Assembly: GCF_005503555.1 (NCBI RefSeq) | Contig: NZ_SCNG01000006.1 | Span: 289,811-353,810 of the forward strand | From: Rudaea sp. 3F27F6 | GTDB lineage: Bacteria > Pseudomonadota > Gammaproteobacteria > Xanthomonadales > Rhodanobacteraceae | Direction: 5' to 3' | Length of the DNA: 64,000 nt | In this document: positions 54,132 through 61,744 of the stretch, piece after piece | How the letters are laid out: every line of letters begins with the position of its first letter | Position numbering within the stretch: the stretch's first letter is position 1 | The notes under the pieces: generated by a model | The model's input: the letters and a program-made list of their open reading frames with translations, nothing else | Databases searched by the model: none | Told to the model about the DNA's origin: nothing | Made by a program: the position numbers and the translations under genes

Positions 54132-55904
54132 CTAGCCGGTCAGTTCCAGATCGGGCTCTTCGCTGACCGCATCGGCGACAAACTTGCCGCCGCGGTCGAG
54201 TTCGGCGAACAGGCCGCCGAGGCGCACGAGTTCGTCGTACTTGCCCTTCTCGACGAGTTGGCCGTCCTTGAGCACGAGGATCACGTCGGCATTGCGCACC
54301 GTCGACAGGCGGTGTGCGATGACGAAAGTGGTGCGGTCCTTGGTCAGCGTGCCGAGGGCGCGCTGGATGCGCGCTTCGGTGGCGTTGTCGAGCGCGCTCG
54401 TCGCTTCGTCGAGGATCAGGATCGGCGAGTCCTTGAGCATTGCGCGCGCGATCGACAGGCGCTGGCGCTCGCCGCCCGACAGCGAGCGGCCGCGCTCGGC
54501 GACGAAGGTGGCGTAGGCTTCCGGTTTGACGACGATGAAGTGATGCGCCTCGGCGGCGATCGCCGCGGCTTCGAGTTCTTCGTCGGTCGCATCGGGTTTG
54601 CCGATGCGCAGGTTGTCGGCGATCGAGCGGTAGAACAGACCGGGATCCTGGAACACCACGGCGATGTGTTCGCGCAGCGAATGCAGGCTGACATCGCGGA
54701 TGTCGATGCCGTCGATCGTGATCTTGCCTCCGCTCGGATCGTAGGCGCGGTAGAGCAGCGACAGCGCCGTGGTCTTGCCGGCGCCGGTCGGACCGACGAT
54801 GGCCGCGGTTCCGCCGGCCGGGATCTTGAAGCTCAAGTGCTTGAGCGCCGGATGCGAGACCTCGTAGCCGAACGAAACGTCGTGGAATTCGACTTCGCCG
54901 CGCACCGTCTCCGGCAGCGGCGGCGCACCGGGTTTTTCGTGCAGCACTTCCTGCGTGTCGAGCACGGCGAAGAAGTCGCGCAGCGAATGAGTCTGGAAAA
55001 ACAGGTTCGAGATAAAGCCGGCAAACTGTTCGAGACGACCGATCAACTGCATCGAGAAACCGACGAAGGTGACGATCGCGCCGACCGTGACTTCGCCCTT
55101 GCCGTTGAGCTGCGCGCCGAGGGCGAACATCGCCACGATCGTGATCGTGCTCATCGCCCTGTTCGCGACCGACAGCCAGGCCCAGCCGCGCAGCACGGGA
55201 TACTGTGCGGTGAGTACTTTCTTCACCATCGCCTTGATCTCGGCGACTTCGGCGGAAATGCGCGAGAAGCTCTGCACGACCATGACGTTGCCGAACACGT
55301 CGCCGACGCGCTCGGAGATTTCGTGATGCAGCTCTTCGACCTCGCCCTGGGCCTTGTGCGTGCGACGCACGGCGATCGCGTTGAACAAGGCGAAGCTGGT
55401 CATCAGGCCGATCATCAGCAGGGCGAGCTTCCAGTTCATCTTGATCGCGAGCGGAATCATCACCAGGATCGACAATATCGTCGTCAGGTGGTCGCGGAAG
55501 AAGTTGAGCCATATCTGGAACAGGTTGCTCGAACCCGCATGCAGGATGCGCAGCAGGCGTCCGGTGTGATGCTGGCCGTGGAACGCAAGCGGCAGTGCGA
55601 TCGAGTGCTCGAAGAACTGGGTGATCACCGCGAGCCGGCGCCGGTGCGCGAGCCGGTCCGCATATAGGGACACGAGCACGCTCGCGGCCACGCCGGCAAA
55701 GCCGACGCCGGCCCACCAGGCGATGTAGTACCACGCGTCGCGCTGCCCCTTCGCGGTCAGCGCGTCGACGACGCGGCCGAACAGCCAGGGTTCGAGGAAA
55801 AATACGGCGGCGAGTCCGAGGTTGGCGACGGCGAGCACGATGGCCAGCCATTTTTCCGGCGCCAGCAAGGCGAGGACGCGCAGGTAGATTTTCAGAATGC
55901 TCAT
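54132..55904 (-). CDS. ndvA: Cyclic beta-glucan-type ABC exporter, fused TMD-NBD (NdvA-like)
   Basis: A 590-residue half-transporter. The N-terminal TMD has six helices (about residues 15-310); FHGQHHTGRLLRILHAGSSN and LFQIWLNFFRDHLTT are strong NdvA/ChvA-type features. The NBD has Walker A GPTGAGKT, signature LSGGERQRLSIARAM and Walker B ILILDEATSALDN. It probably exports a cyclic or osmoregulated periplasmic glucan, but no glucan synthase (NdvB) is in the window, so the substrate stays tentative. It is convergent with the J-like gene and upstream of nothing co-directional. Confidence 0.85.
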   Translation of the reverse strand: MSILKIYLRVLALLAPEKWLAIVLAVANLGLAAVFFLEPWLFGRVVDALTAKGQRDAWYYIAWWAGVGFAGVAASVLVSLYADRLAHRRRLAVITQFFEHSIALPLAFHGQHHTGRLLRILHAGSSNLFQIWLNFFRDHLTTILSILVMIPLAIKMNWKLALLMIGLMTSFALFNAIAVRRTHKAQGEVEELHHEISERVGDVFGNVMVVQSFSRISAEVAEIKAMVKKVLTAQYPVLRGWAWLSVANRAMSTITIVAMFALGAQLNGKGEVTVGAIVTFVGFSMQLIGRLEQFAGFISNLFFQTHSLRDFFAVLDTQEVLHEKPGAPPLPETVRGEVEFHDVSFGYEVSHPALKHLSFKIPAGGTAAIVGPTGAGKTTALSLLYRAYDPSGGKITIDGIDIRDVSLHSLREHIAVVFQDPGLFYRSIADNLRIGKPDATDEELEAAAIAAEAHHFIVVKPEAYATFVAERGRSLSGGERQRLSIARAMLKDSPILILDEATSALDNATEARIQRALGTLTKDRTTFVIAHRLSTVRNADVILVLKDGQLVEKGKYDELVRLGGLFAELDRGGKFVADAVSEEPDLELTG

Positions 55905-55983
55905 TGCTTACCGAATGAAGGCTGGGCCGGCGTTAGCTTAGCGACTCCGCGCACGTACGGAAAACTCTTCGCGGCGTCGGGCG

Positions 55984-56015
55984 AAAAAAAAAGCCGGCCA
56001 CTCGCGTGGCCGGCT
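55984..56015 (-). terminator. Strong intrinsic terminator of the secreted-protein gene
   Basis: On the minus strand AGCCGGCCAC-GCGA-GTGGCCGGCT is a perfect 10-bp stem followed by an eight-base T-run, 31 bp after the stop of the gene at 56046. This is the best Rho-independent terminator in the window. Confidence 0.92.
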
Positions 56016-56045
56016 CGGGTTTCGGCATTGCGTAAGATATCGGCC

Positions 56046-57254
56046 TTACGGCAAGGTCGAGCAGGTTACCGTCGGCTTCGGACTGACGTTGGTTTCGAGG
56101 AACGCAATCGACGGCGTCGAACCGCCGTAAGTGCAGCACGGGGCAACGAGACTCAAATTGTTGGTCTCGCCCGTGGTGCCGTTGGCATTGCAGGTCGGTG
56201 CTGCGGTACTGCCGTTGTTGACGTGGATGCGCACGACGATCGAAGAACCGCTATTGAACGTCGCCGCCGAACCGCCGCCCGCACCGAACAGGTTGAACTC
56301 GGCGTAATTCCAGCCGCTCGCCAACTTGGTGACACTGTCGCTCGCCGTGATCGAATAGAGCTTGGTGCCGCTCGTCAGCGTGACGGTATCGTTGCCGCTG
56401 GCGATGCTGCCTTCGAGCTTCAGGTTCTTCAGGTTCGAGATCACCTGCACCGAAGCGGGCACCGTCACCGAGCTACTGTTGGTGTAACACTGGCCGCTGT
56501 ACAGCGACCAGCCCGACGGACATTTCTTGATGTTGGAGAACGTGCCGGAACTGGTGACCGCGAACATCCAGTACTGAATATAGACGTAGTACTGCGTGCT
56601 GTTCGTGTATTCCGGGGTGTAGAGGAACTGCTCCCACGCATAGCAAGTCGTGCCGCTCGGCAGGGTCGCGTTCTTGCACGCCGTCGACGTACTCGGGAAG
56701 AAGTACGAATTGAGCTGCAGACCGTAGAGATTGGCCGTCCCGCCGTCGGTTTCGCTGGTCACGCCGGTCACGCTGTCGAACGAACCTTCCGACGACGTGA
56801 GATAGGAACCCGACACCTGCGCCGCATAGGCGGTGCCGTTGCCCACGGTCGAGACCGTGCTGCCGTCGGCAAGGCGGCCTTCGGTACCGTTGCCTCCGGC
56901 CACCAGGCCCGGAGCGCCGACATTGATCCGGCTCGGCAGGCCGTTGACGCGGCCGATCGGACGCGCCGGCGCGGTGACGCACGGCACCGCCTCCCACTGA
57001 GTGTCCGGATAGGACGAGGTATAGCAGCCGCTGGTCGGCGCCCAGGCGGCGAAGCGCTGCTTCATGCCGGCACGCCACATCTCGAAATCGCCCGGCTCCG
57101 CCGGCGACTTGATTTCCACGGACGCGGAAGCCGCGGTCTCCGTTGCTGCAGTAGATTCTTCGGCTTGGATCGACGCGCCACTGCACAGAAGCAGGACTGC
57201 GGGCACGACGGCCGCAGCAATTTTGGCGCTAATTCCTTTACGTTGATCTCGCAT
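56046..57254 (-). CDS. Secreted Cys-containing protein of unknown function
   Basis: A 402-residue protein with a signal peptide (SAKIAAAVVPAVLLLCSGAS). A conserved-looking N-terminal part has SGCYTSSYPDTQWEAVPCVT, with a likely disulfide, as seen in secreted proteins of unknown role in Xanthomonadales and actinobacteria. The C-terminal part is Ser/Thr/Gly-rich and beta-like, with further Cys pairs (KKCPSGWSLYSGQCYTNSSS, APCCTYGG). The start MRDQRK at 57254 is preferred over a longer frame. Its own strong terminator and a CCACGGAA/TTCCGTGG palindrome upstream suggest separate control. Confidence 0.75.
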   Translation of the reverse strand: MRDQRKGISAKIAAAVVPAVLLLCSGASIQAEESTAATETAASASVEIKSPAEPGDFEMWRAGMKQRFAAWAPTSGCYTSSYPDTQWEAVPCVTAPARPIGRVNGLPSRINVGAPGLVAGGNGTEGRLADGSTVSTVGNGTAYAAQVSGSYLTSSEGSFDSVTGVTSETDGGTANLYGLQLNSYFFPSTSTACKNATLPSGTTCYAWEQFLYTPEYTNSTQYYVYIQYWMFAVTSSGTFSNIKKCPSGWSLYSGQCYTNSSSVTVPASVQVISNLKNLKLEGSIASGNDTVTLTSGTKLYSITASDSVTKLASGWNYAEFNLFGAGGGSAATFNSGSSIVVRIHVNNGSTAAPTCNANGTTGETNNLSLVAPCCTYGGSTPSIAFLETNVSPKPTVTCSTLP

Positions 57255-57298
57255 ACATGTGCTCCGATTGCTTAAGAGGTAAGAACCGTACTCCTGCG

Positions 57299-57317
57299 CC
57301 ACGGAACGTTTCCGTGG
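57299..57317. promoter_or_regulatory. Palindrome upstream of the secreted-protein gene
   Basis: CCACGGAA-CGT-TTCCGTGG, a perfect inverted repeat 45 bp before the start of the gene at 57254. It may be an operator or a 5' leader hairpin. The remaining intergenic DNA to 57549 shows no gene. Confidence 0.4.
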
Positions 57318-57549
57318 GCAGCCCATGTAACAAAAAGCCCTATCTGCGAATCGCCGCCCTGCGATACTTGATTGACCGGGACTATCGTTGCTTCCAGATC
57401 GTGCCAGCCGCATTGCGGCGGGCTGAAACTAGGCGCTGGGGTGTTAAGAATTGCCAAAAGAGGCATGTCGCCCGAACCCCGGGAGAGCGACAAGCAGCGT
57501 GCGGAAAAGCTATGATTGCGGTCTGTTTTCAGCGCGGGGAACGCGAACG

Positions 57550-58344
57550 ATGGACGGGCTCTTGCAGATTTCGATCCTCGACAGGATCGCCCGCCTCACG
57601 CTAAACCGTGCGCAAACGCACAATGCCTTTGACGACGAGCTGATCGGCGAACTGATCGCCGCCCTCGACGGCCTCGCTCGCGACGAGTCGGTGCGCGCCC
57701 TCGTGCTCAGCGGCGCCGGGGCTTCGTTCTCCGCCGGCGCCAACGCGAACTGGATGAAGCGCATGGCCGCGGCCGGCGAAGCCGAGAACCGCGCCGATTC
57801 CGAGCGCCTCGCCGCTCTGATGCGCGGTCTGAATTTCTTTCCGAAGCCAACCATCGCACGCGTGAACGGCGCGGCGATGGGCGGCGGCGTCGGTCTCATC
57901 GCCTGCTGCGATATCGCCATCGCCGCCGATACGGCCAAATTCGCCCTCAGCGAAGTCAAACTCGGCCTCGTTCCCGCGGTGATCTCGCCCTACGTCGTCG
58001 CCGCGATCGGCGGACGCCAGGCGCGGCGCCTGTTCATCACTGCCGAAACGATCGACGCGCGCGAAGCGCAGCGCATCGGCCTCGTCCACCGCGTCGTCGC
58101 CGGCGACGATCTCGACGAAGCGGTCGAGCGCGAACTCGGCCTGCTTGCCAAGGGCGCACCGCTGGCGCAGCGCGAGGCCAAGCAGCTTGCGCTGGCGATG
58201 GGCGGCATGACTGAAACCGCGGCCGCAGCCACCGACCGCGAAAACGCCGCGCTGATCGCACGCCTGCGCATCGCCGCGGAAGGACAGGCCGGCCTGAGTG
58301 CCTTCCTCGACAAACAAGCCCCGCCGTGGATCAAGGAGAACTAG
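57550..58344 (+). CDS. liuC: Methylglutaconyl-CoA hydratase (enoyl-CoA hydratase family)
   Basis: A 264-residue crotonase. The oxyanion hole motifs are SFSAGANANWMKRM (about residues 59-72) and GAAMGGGVGLIA (about 106-117), and the catalytic Glu is in SEVKLGLVPAVISPYV (about 138-153). Given liuD downstream, the substrate is most likely 3-methylglutaconyl-CoA, which is hydrated to HMG-CoA in leucine breakdown. A weak GGGGA site precedes the ATG at 57550. The next gene starts after two bases. Confidence 0.88.
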   Translation: MDGLLQISILDRIARLTLNRAQTHNAFDDELIGELIAALDGLARDESVRALVLSGAGASFSAGANANWMKRMAAAGEAENRADSERLAALMRGLNFFPKPTIARVNGAAMGGGVGLIACCDIAIAADTAKFALSEVKLGLVPAVISPYVVAAIGGRQARRLFITAETIDAREAQRIGLVHRVVAGDDLDEAVERELGLLAKGAPLAQREAKQLALAMGGMTETAAAATDRENAALIARLRIAAEGQAGLSAFLDKQAPPWIKEN

Positions 58345-58346
58345 AC

Positions 58347-58751
58347 ATGTCACAGCGCAACCGCTTCGATCACATCGGCTTCACCGTTTCCGATATCGCG
58401 CGCAGCAAGGCGTTCTACGCGCGCGCGCTTGCACCGCTCGGCATCGACCTCGTCATGGAGGTCACCGCCGAGATGACCGGCAGCCACGCGCACGTCGGCT
58501 ACGGCCACGACGGCAATCCGTATTTCTGGATCGGCAACGGCGAAGGCCCCCTGCGCGGCAAGCTGCATGTGGCCTTCTCCGCCGCGAACCGCGCCGCGGT
58601 CGCCGCGTTCTACGAGGCCGCAATTGCCGCGGGCGGCATCGACAACGGTGCCCCCGGTCTGCGCCCGCACTACCACGCGAACTACTACGGCGCTTTCGTC
58701 CTCGACCCGGATGGGCACAACATCGAGGCTTGCTGCCACTTGCCCGAATAG
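58347..58751 (+). CDS. Small VOC protein in the liu operon
   Basis: A 134-residue VOC protein with the single-domain pattern: NRFDHIGFTVSDIARSKAFY at the start and YGAFVLDPDGHNIEACCHLP at the end, containing the His/Glu metal positions. Its ATG lies 2 bp after the liuC stop and follows AAGGAG, so it is part of that operon. A lactoylglutathione lyase or methylmalonyl-CoA epimerase-like role has been seen for such proteins; nothing here decides. Confidence 0.8.
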   Translation: MSQRNRFDHIGFTVSDIARSKAFYARALAPLGIDLVMEVTAEMTGSHAHVGYGHDGNPYFWIGNGEGPLRGKLHVAFSAANRAAVAAFYEAAIAAGGIDNGAPGLRPHYHANYYGAFVLDPDGHNIEACCHLPE

Positions 58752-58766
58752 AACAAGAGCATTTTG

Positions 58767-58800
58767 GCCACGGATTGCACGGATGAACACGGATAAAGCA
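58767..58800. repeat. Left inverted repeat of the GxxExxY unit
   Basis: A 34-bp arm matching the inverse of 59172-59205 with one mismatch. GCCACGGATT opens it and GGATGAACACGGATAAAGCA closes it. The ATG of the GxxExxY gene lies inside the arm. Confidence 0.92.
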
Positions 58801-59163
58801 CTCGTCGAAAGCGACCTTACGGAGCGTGTGATCGGAGTGTTCTATTCTGTATACAACGAGCTCGGGGTGGGATTCCTCGAAAATGTTTACGAGAATGCGT
58901 TGGCCCTGGCTTTGCGCAACGCGGGGCTCGACGTTGAACAGCAAACCGCGTTGGCCGTCAGCTTTCGCGGACATACGGTGGGAGAGTTTCGTGCCGATAT
59001 CGTCGTCGAGAAACGCTTGATTCTCGAAATCAAAGCGGCGGAACGCTTGACCCCGGCACATGAAGCGCAGTTGATCAATTATCTGAAAGTTGCACGCATC
59101 CCAGTTGGACTGCTTCTCAATTTCGGACCGCGCGCAGAGTTCAAACGGCGTATCTTCGACTAG
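58783..59163 (+). CDS. GxxExxY protein
   Basis: A 126-residue protein of the GxxExxY family (VIGVFYSVYNELGVGFLENV, then YENAL). The core has FRADIVVEKRLILEIKAAER, resembling the nuclease-like D-(x)-E-x-K pattern of PD-(D/E)XK folds, and a C-terminal LLLNFG. Function is not established. MNTDK is encoded by the left inverted repeat itself. The whole gene sits between two nearly exact 34-bp inverted repeats inside the liuC-liuD operon. Confidence 0.88.
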   Translation: MNTDKALVESDLTERVIGVFYSVYNELGVGFLENVYENALALALRNAGLDVEQQTALAVSFRGHTVGEFRADIVVEKRLILEIKAAERLTPAHEAQLINYLKVARIPVGLLLNFGPRAEFKRRIFD

Positions 59164-59171
59164 GTTCTTTC

Positions 59172-59205
59172 TGCTTTATCCGTGTTCATCCGTGGAATCC
59201 GTGGC
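59172..59205. repeat. Right inverted repeat of the GxxExxY unit
   Basis: TGCTTTATCCGTGTTCATCC followed by GTGGAATCCGTGGC. It ends 6 bp before the liuD start, so it forms the leader of liuD. Confidence 0.92.
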
Positions 59206-59211
59206 AAAACT

Positions 59212-61218
59212 ATGCTCTTCAAAAAAATCCTCATAGCGAACCGCGGCGAAATCGCCTGCCGCATCATCCGGACGGCCAGACGTCTGGGCATCCAAACGGT
59301 TGCTGTCTATTCGGAGGCCGACGCGACGGCGCAGCATGTGCGTCTTGCCGATTTCGCCTATCCGATCGGCGGGCCGCGCCCGGCCGATTCGTACCTGCGC
59401 GGCGACGCGATCATCGAGGTGGCGAAGAAATCGGGCGCACAGGCAATCCATCCTGGCTACGGCTTTCTCTCGGAGAACCCCGATTTCGCCGAGGCCGCCG
59501 AGCAGGCCGGCATCGTCTTTATCGGCCCGTCGGCGAATTCGATGCGCAAGATGGGCTCGAAGGCCGGCGCGAAGGAACTGATGTCGGGTCATGGCGTTCC
59601 CGTCGTGCCGGGCTACACGGGCGAGGATCAGAACCCTGCCCTGCTCGCGCGCGAAGCGCAGCGCATCGGCTTTCCGCTGATGATCAAGGCCGCCTACGGC
59701 GGCGGCGGCAAAGGCATGCGCATCGTGCGCAAGGCGGAAGAGTTCGCCGCCAATCTCGAATCCTGCCAGCGCGAGGCGAAGAGCGCGTTCGGCCGCGACC
59801 GCGTGCTGCTAGAACGCTACGTCGAGACACCGCGGCATATCGAGTTTCAGATTTTCGGCGACAAGCACGGCAATGCGATCCATTTGAACGAGCGCGAATG
59901 CTCGGCGCAACGCCGCTATCAGAAAGTGCTCGAAGAAACGCCGTCGCCGTTCATGACGCCGGAACTGCGCGCGAAGATGGGCGATGCGGCGATCGCCGCC
60001 GCGCGCGCGCTCGACTACGTCAACGCCGGCACGGTCGAATTCATCGTCGGTCCGCAGGGCGATTTCTATTTCATGGAGATTAACACGCGCCTGCAGGTCG
60101 AGCATCCGGTCACCGAGATGGTGCTGCATCTCGACCTCGTCGAACTGCAGTTGCGCGTCGCCGCGGGCGAAGCGCTGCCACCCTCGCTCCTGCGCAACAA
60201 GTCGGTGCCTCAGGACGGTCATGCGATCGAGCTGCGCCTGTACGCCGAAGACCCGCAGCAGGGCTTCCTGCCGGGCTCGGGCAAGTTGCAGCGCCTGTCG
60301 CTGCCGCGGCCCGGCACGCATGTGCGCATCGACTCCGGCGTGATCGAAGGCGATACGGTGACGATCTTCTACGACCCGATGATCGCCAAGCTGATCGTCT
60401 GGGACCGCGACCGCGGCGCCGCCCTGCAGCGCATGCGCGACGCGCTCGCCGAATGCGCGGTGGTCGGGCCGAAATCGAACATCGATTTTCTCGAACGCCT
60501 CGTGCGCCACCCGGCCGTGGTCGAAGGCCGCATCGACACGGGCTATCTCGATCGCCATCTCGCCGAATTCCTGCCGGCCGATGCCGCGCCCGATCACTCG
60601 ACCTTGTTCGCCGCGGCGACCGCGGTGCTGCTCGACGAAGAGGCGGCCGTGCCGCAACTGGCGCGCGCAAGCGGCGATCCGTATTCGCCATGGGCGCGCG
60701 CGGATGCGTGGCGCATCGGCCATTCCGGCAAGCGCATCGTCTGCTTCGCCCACGCCGATCAGCGCATCGAAGTCGATGCGCATGGCGCCCACGGCCGCTA
60801 CGAACTGAGCATCGGCGAAGCGCGCTGCCTGGTCGCGAACGCACGCCTGGCCGACGGTTTCCTCAATGCCGAATTCGACGGCGAAGCGCGCCGCTTCCGC
60901 GGCGAAGTCGATGCCGACGGCGTGCTGCTGCACGACGGCGAGCGGCGCGCGCGCCTCGCCCGCGTCGCCGCGTTCGCCTACGCCAAGTCCGCGCAGACCA
61001 GCGGCGACCGCGTCGCCGCACCGATGCCGGGCCGCATCGTGCTGGTCAAGGTCAAGGCCGGCGACAGCGTCGCCGAAGGCCAGGAACTGATCGTGATGGA
61101 AGCGATGAAGATGGAGATCACGCTCAAGGCGCCGCGCGCCTGCGAGATCGACTCGGTCAACGCCAAGCCCGGCGAGTTCGTCGAGGCCGACGCCGTGCTC
61201 GTGCGCTTCAAAGTCTGA
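59212..61218 (+). CDS. liuD: 3-Methylcrotonyl-CoA carboxylase biotin-containing (alpha) subunit
   Basis: A 668-residue biotin carboxylase-BCCP protein. The biotin carboxylase domain (about 1-450) has ILIANRGEIACRIIRTARRL, AAYGGGGKGMRIV, LNERECSAQRRYQKVLEETP and EINTRLQVEHPVTEMV. The C-terminal BCCP domain carries biotin on Lys633 (VMEAMKMEITLKAP). It carboxylates biotin with ATP and bicarbonate for LiuB. The ATG at 59212 starts MLFKKILIANRGE and lacks a normal ribosome site because the GxxExxY inverted repeat lies just upstream. It is probably read through from liuC. Confidence 0.93.
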   Translation: MLFKKILIANRGEIACRIIRTARRLGIQTVAVYSEADATAQHVRLADFAYPIGGPRPADSYLRGDAIIEVAKKSGAQAIHPGYGFLSENPDFAEAAEQAGIVFIGPSANSMRKMGSKAGAKELMSGHGVPVVPGYTGEDQNPALLAREAQRIGFPLMIKAAYGGGGKGMRIVRKAEEFAANLESCQREAKSAFGRDRVLLERYVETPRHIEFQIFGDKHGNAIHLNERECSAQRRYQKVLEETPSPFMTPELRAKMGDAAIAAARALDYVNAGTVEFIVGPQGDFYFMEINTRLQVEHPVTEMVLHLDLVELQLRVAAGEALPPSLLRNKSVPQDGHAIELRLYAEDPQQGFLPGSGKLQRLSLPRPGTHVRIDSGVIEGDTVTIFYDPMIAKLIVWDRDRGAALQRMRDALAECAVVGPKSNIDFLERLVRHPAVVEGRIDTGYLDRHLAEFLPADAAPDHSTLFAAATAVLLDEEAAVPQLARASGDPYSPWARADAWRIGHSGKRIVCFAHADQRIEVDAHGAHGRYELSIGEARCLVANARLADGFLNAEFDGEARRFRGEVDADGVLLHDGERRARLARVAAFAYAKSAQTSGDRVAAPMPGRIVLVKVKAGDSVAEGQELIVMEAMKMEITLKAPRACEIDSVNAKPGEFVEADAVLVRFKV

Positions 61219-61230
61219 GAACGCGCACGC

Positions 61231-61261
61231 GGCGCGCGGCATCGTGCCGCAGCGCCGCGTA
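61231..61261 (+). terminator. Hairpin after liuD
   Basis: GCGGCG ... GGCA-TCG-TGCC ... CGCCGC forms a two-part stem 13 bp after the liuD stop, without a T-run. A terminator-like mRNA end. Confidence 0.5.
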
Positions 61262-61309
61262 CGCACCCGGATGCAATAATCCGCGGCTGTCTTCGCTTCG
61301 CTTCGAACC

Positions 61310-61687
61310 GTGATCCGACTGCGCGCTCCACGCCGATACCTCGCCTGGCTGGCTCTCGCCGCCATGTGGCTCGTCGTGTTTGCGCCGGTCGTGTCGCAGA
61401 CCGTGTATGCCGCCGCGGCGACGGCAGAAAGCGGCTGGTGCGGCACGAATCCGCCGCTGACGTCCTCGCCCGGACATCCGCACGACCCGGCTGCGGAACT
61501 GTGCGGCTACTGCGATCTGCTCGGCCACAGCCCGGTATTGATCGGCGTCGCGCGCCTGCCTGCGCTGACGCCGGCCACCGCCTTCATCCCTCCCCCGCGA
61601 CAAGAGACGGCGCAAGCGCCTCCTCCTCCGCTGCGCAGTGCCGCGCCACGCGGTCCGCCTTCCGCTTTCGACGACCGACTCTGCTGA
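61310..61687 (+). CDS. DUF2946-type protein upstream of a copper receptor
   Basis: A 125-residue protein with a GTG start and an N-terminal signal or anchor helix (RRYLAWLALAAMWLVVFAPV). The short mature part has HPHDPAAELCGYCDLLGHSP, the Cys/His cluster typical of DUF2946. Such genes often lie next to copper receptors, as here (57 bp upstream), and may bind or sense copper at the membrane. Function unproven. Confidence 0.75.
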   Translation: MIRLRAPRRYLAWLALAAMWLVVFAPVVSQTVYAAAATAESGWCGTNPPLTSSPGHPHDPAAELCGYCDLLGHSPVLIGVARLPALTPATAFIPPPRQETAQAPPPPLRSAAPRGPPSAFDDRLC

Positions 61688-61744
61688 TTTCAGCGGACGC
61701 GGATTTTTTCGCGTCCTTCGCGTTGCCGAATCGAAAGGATTGCC

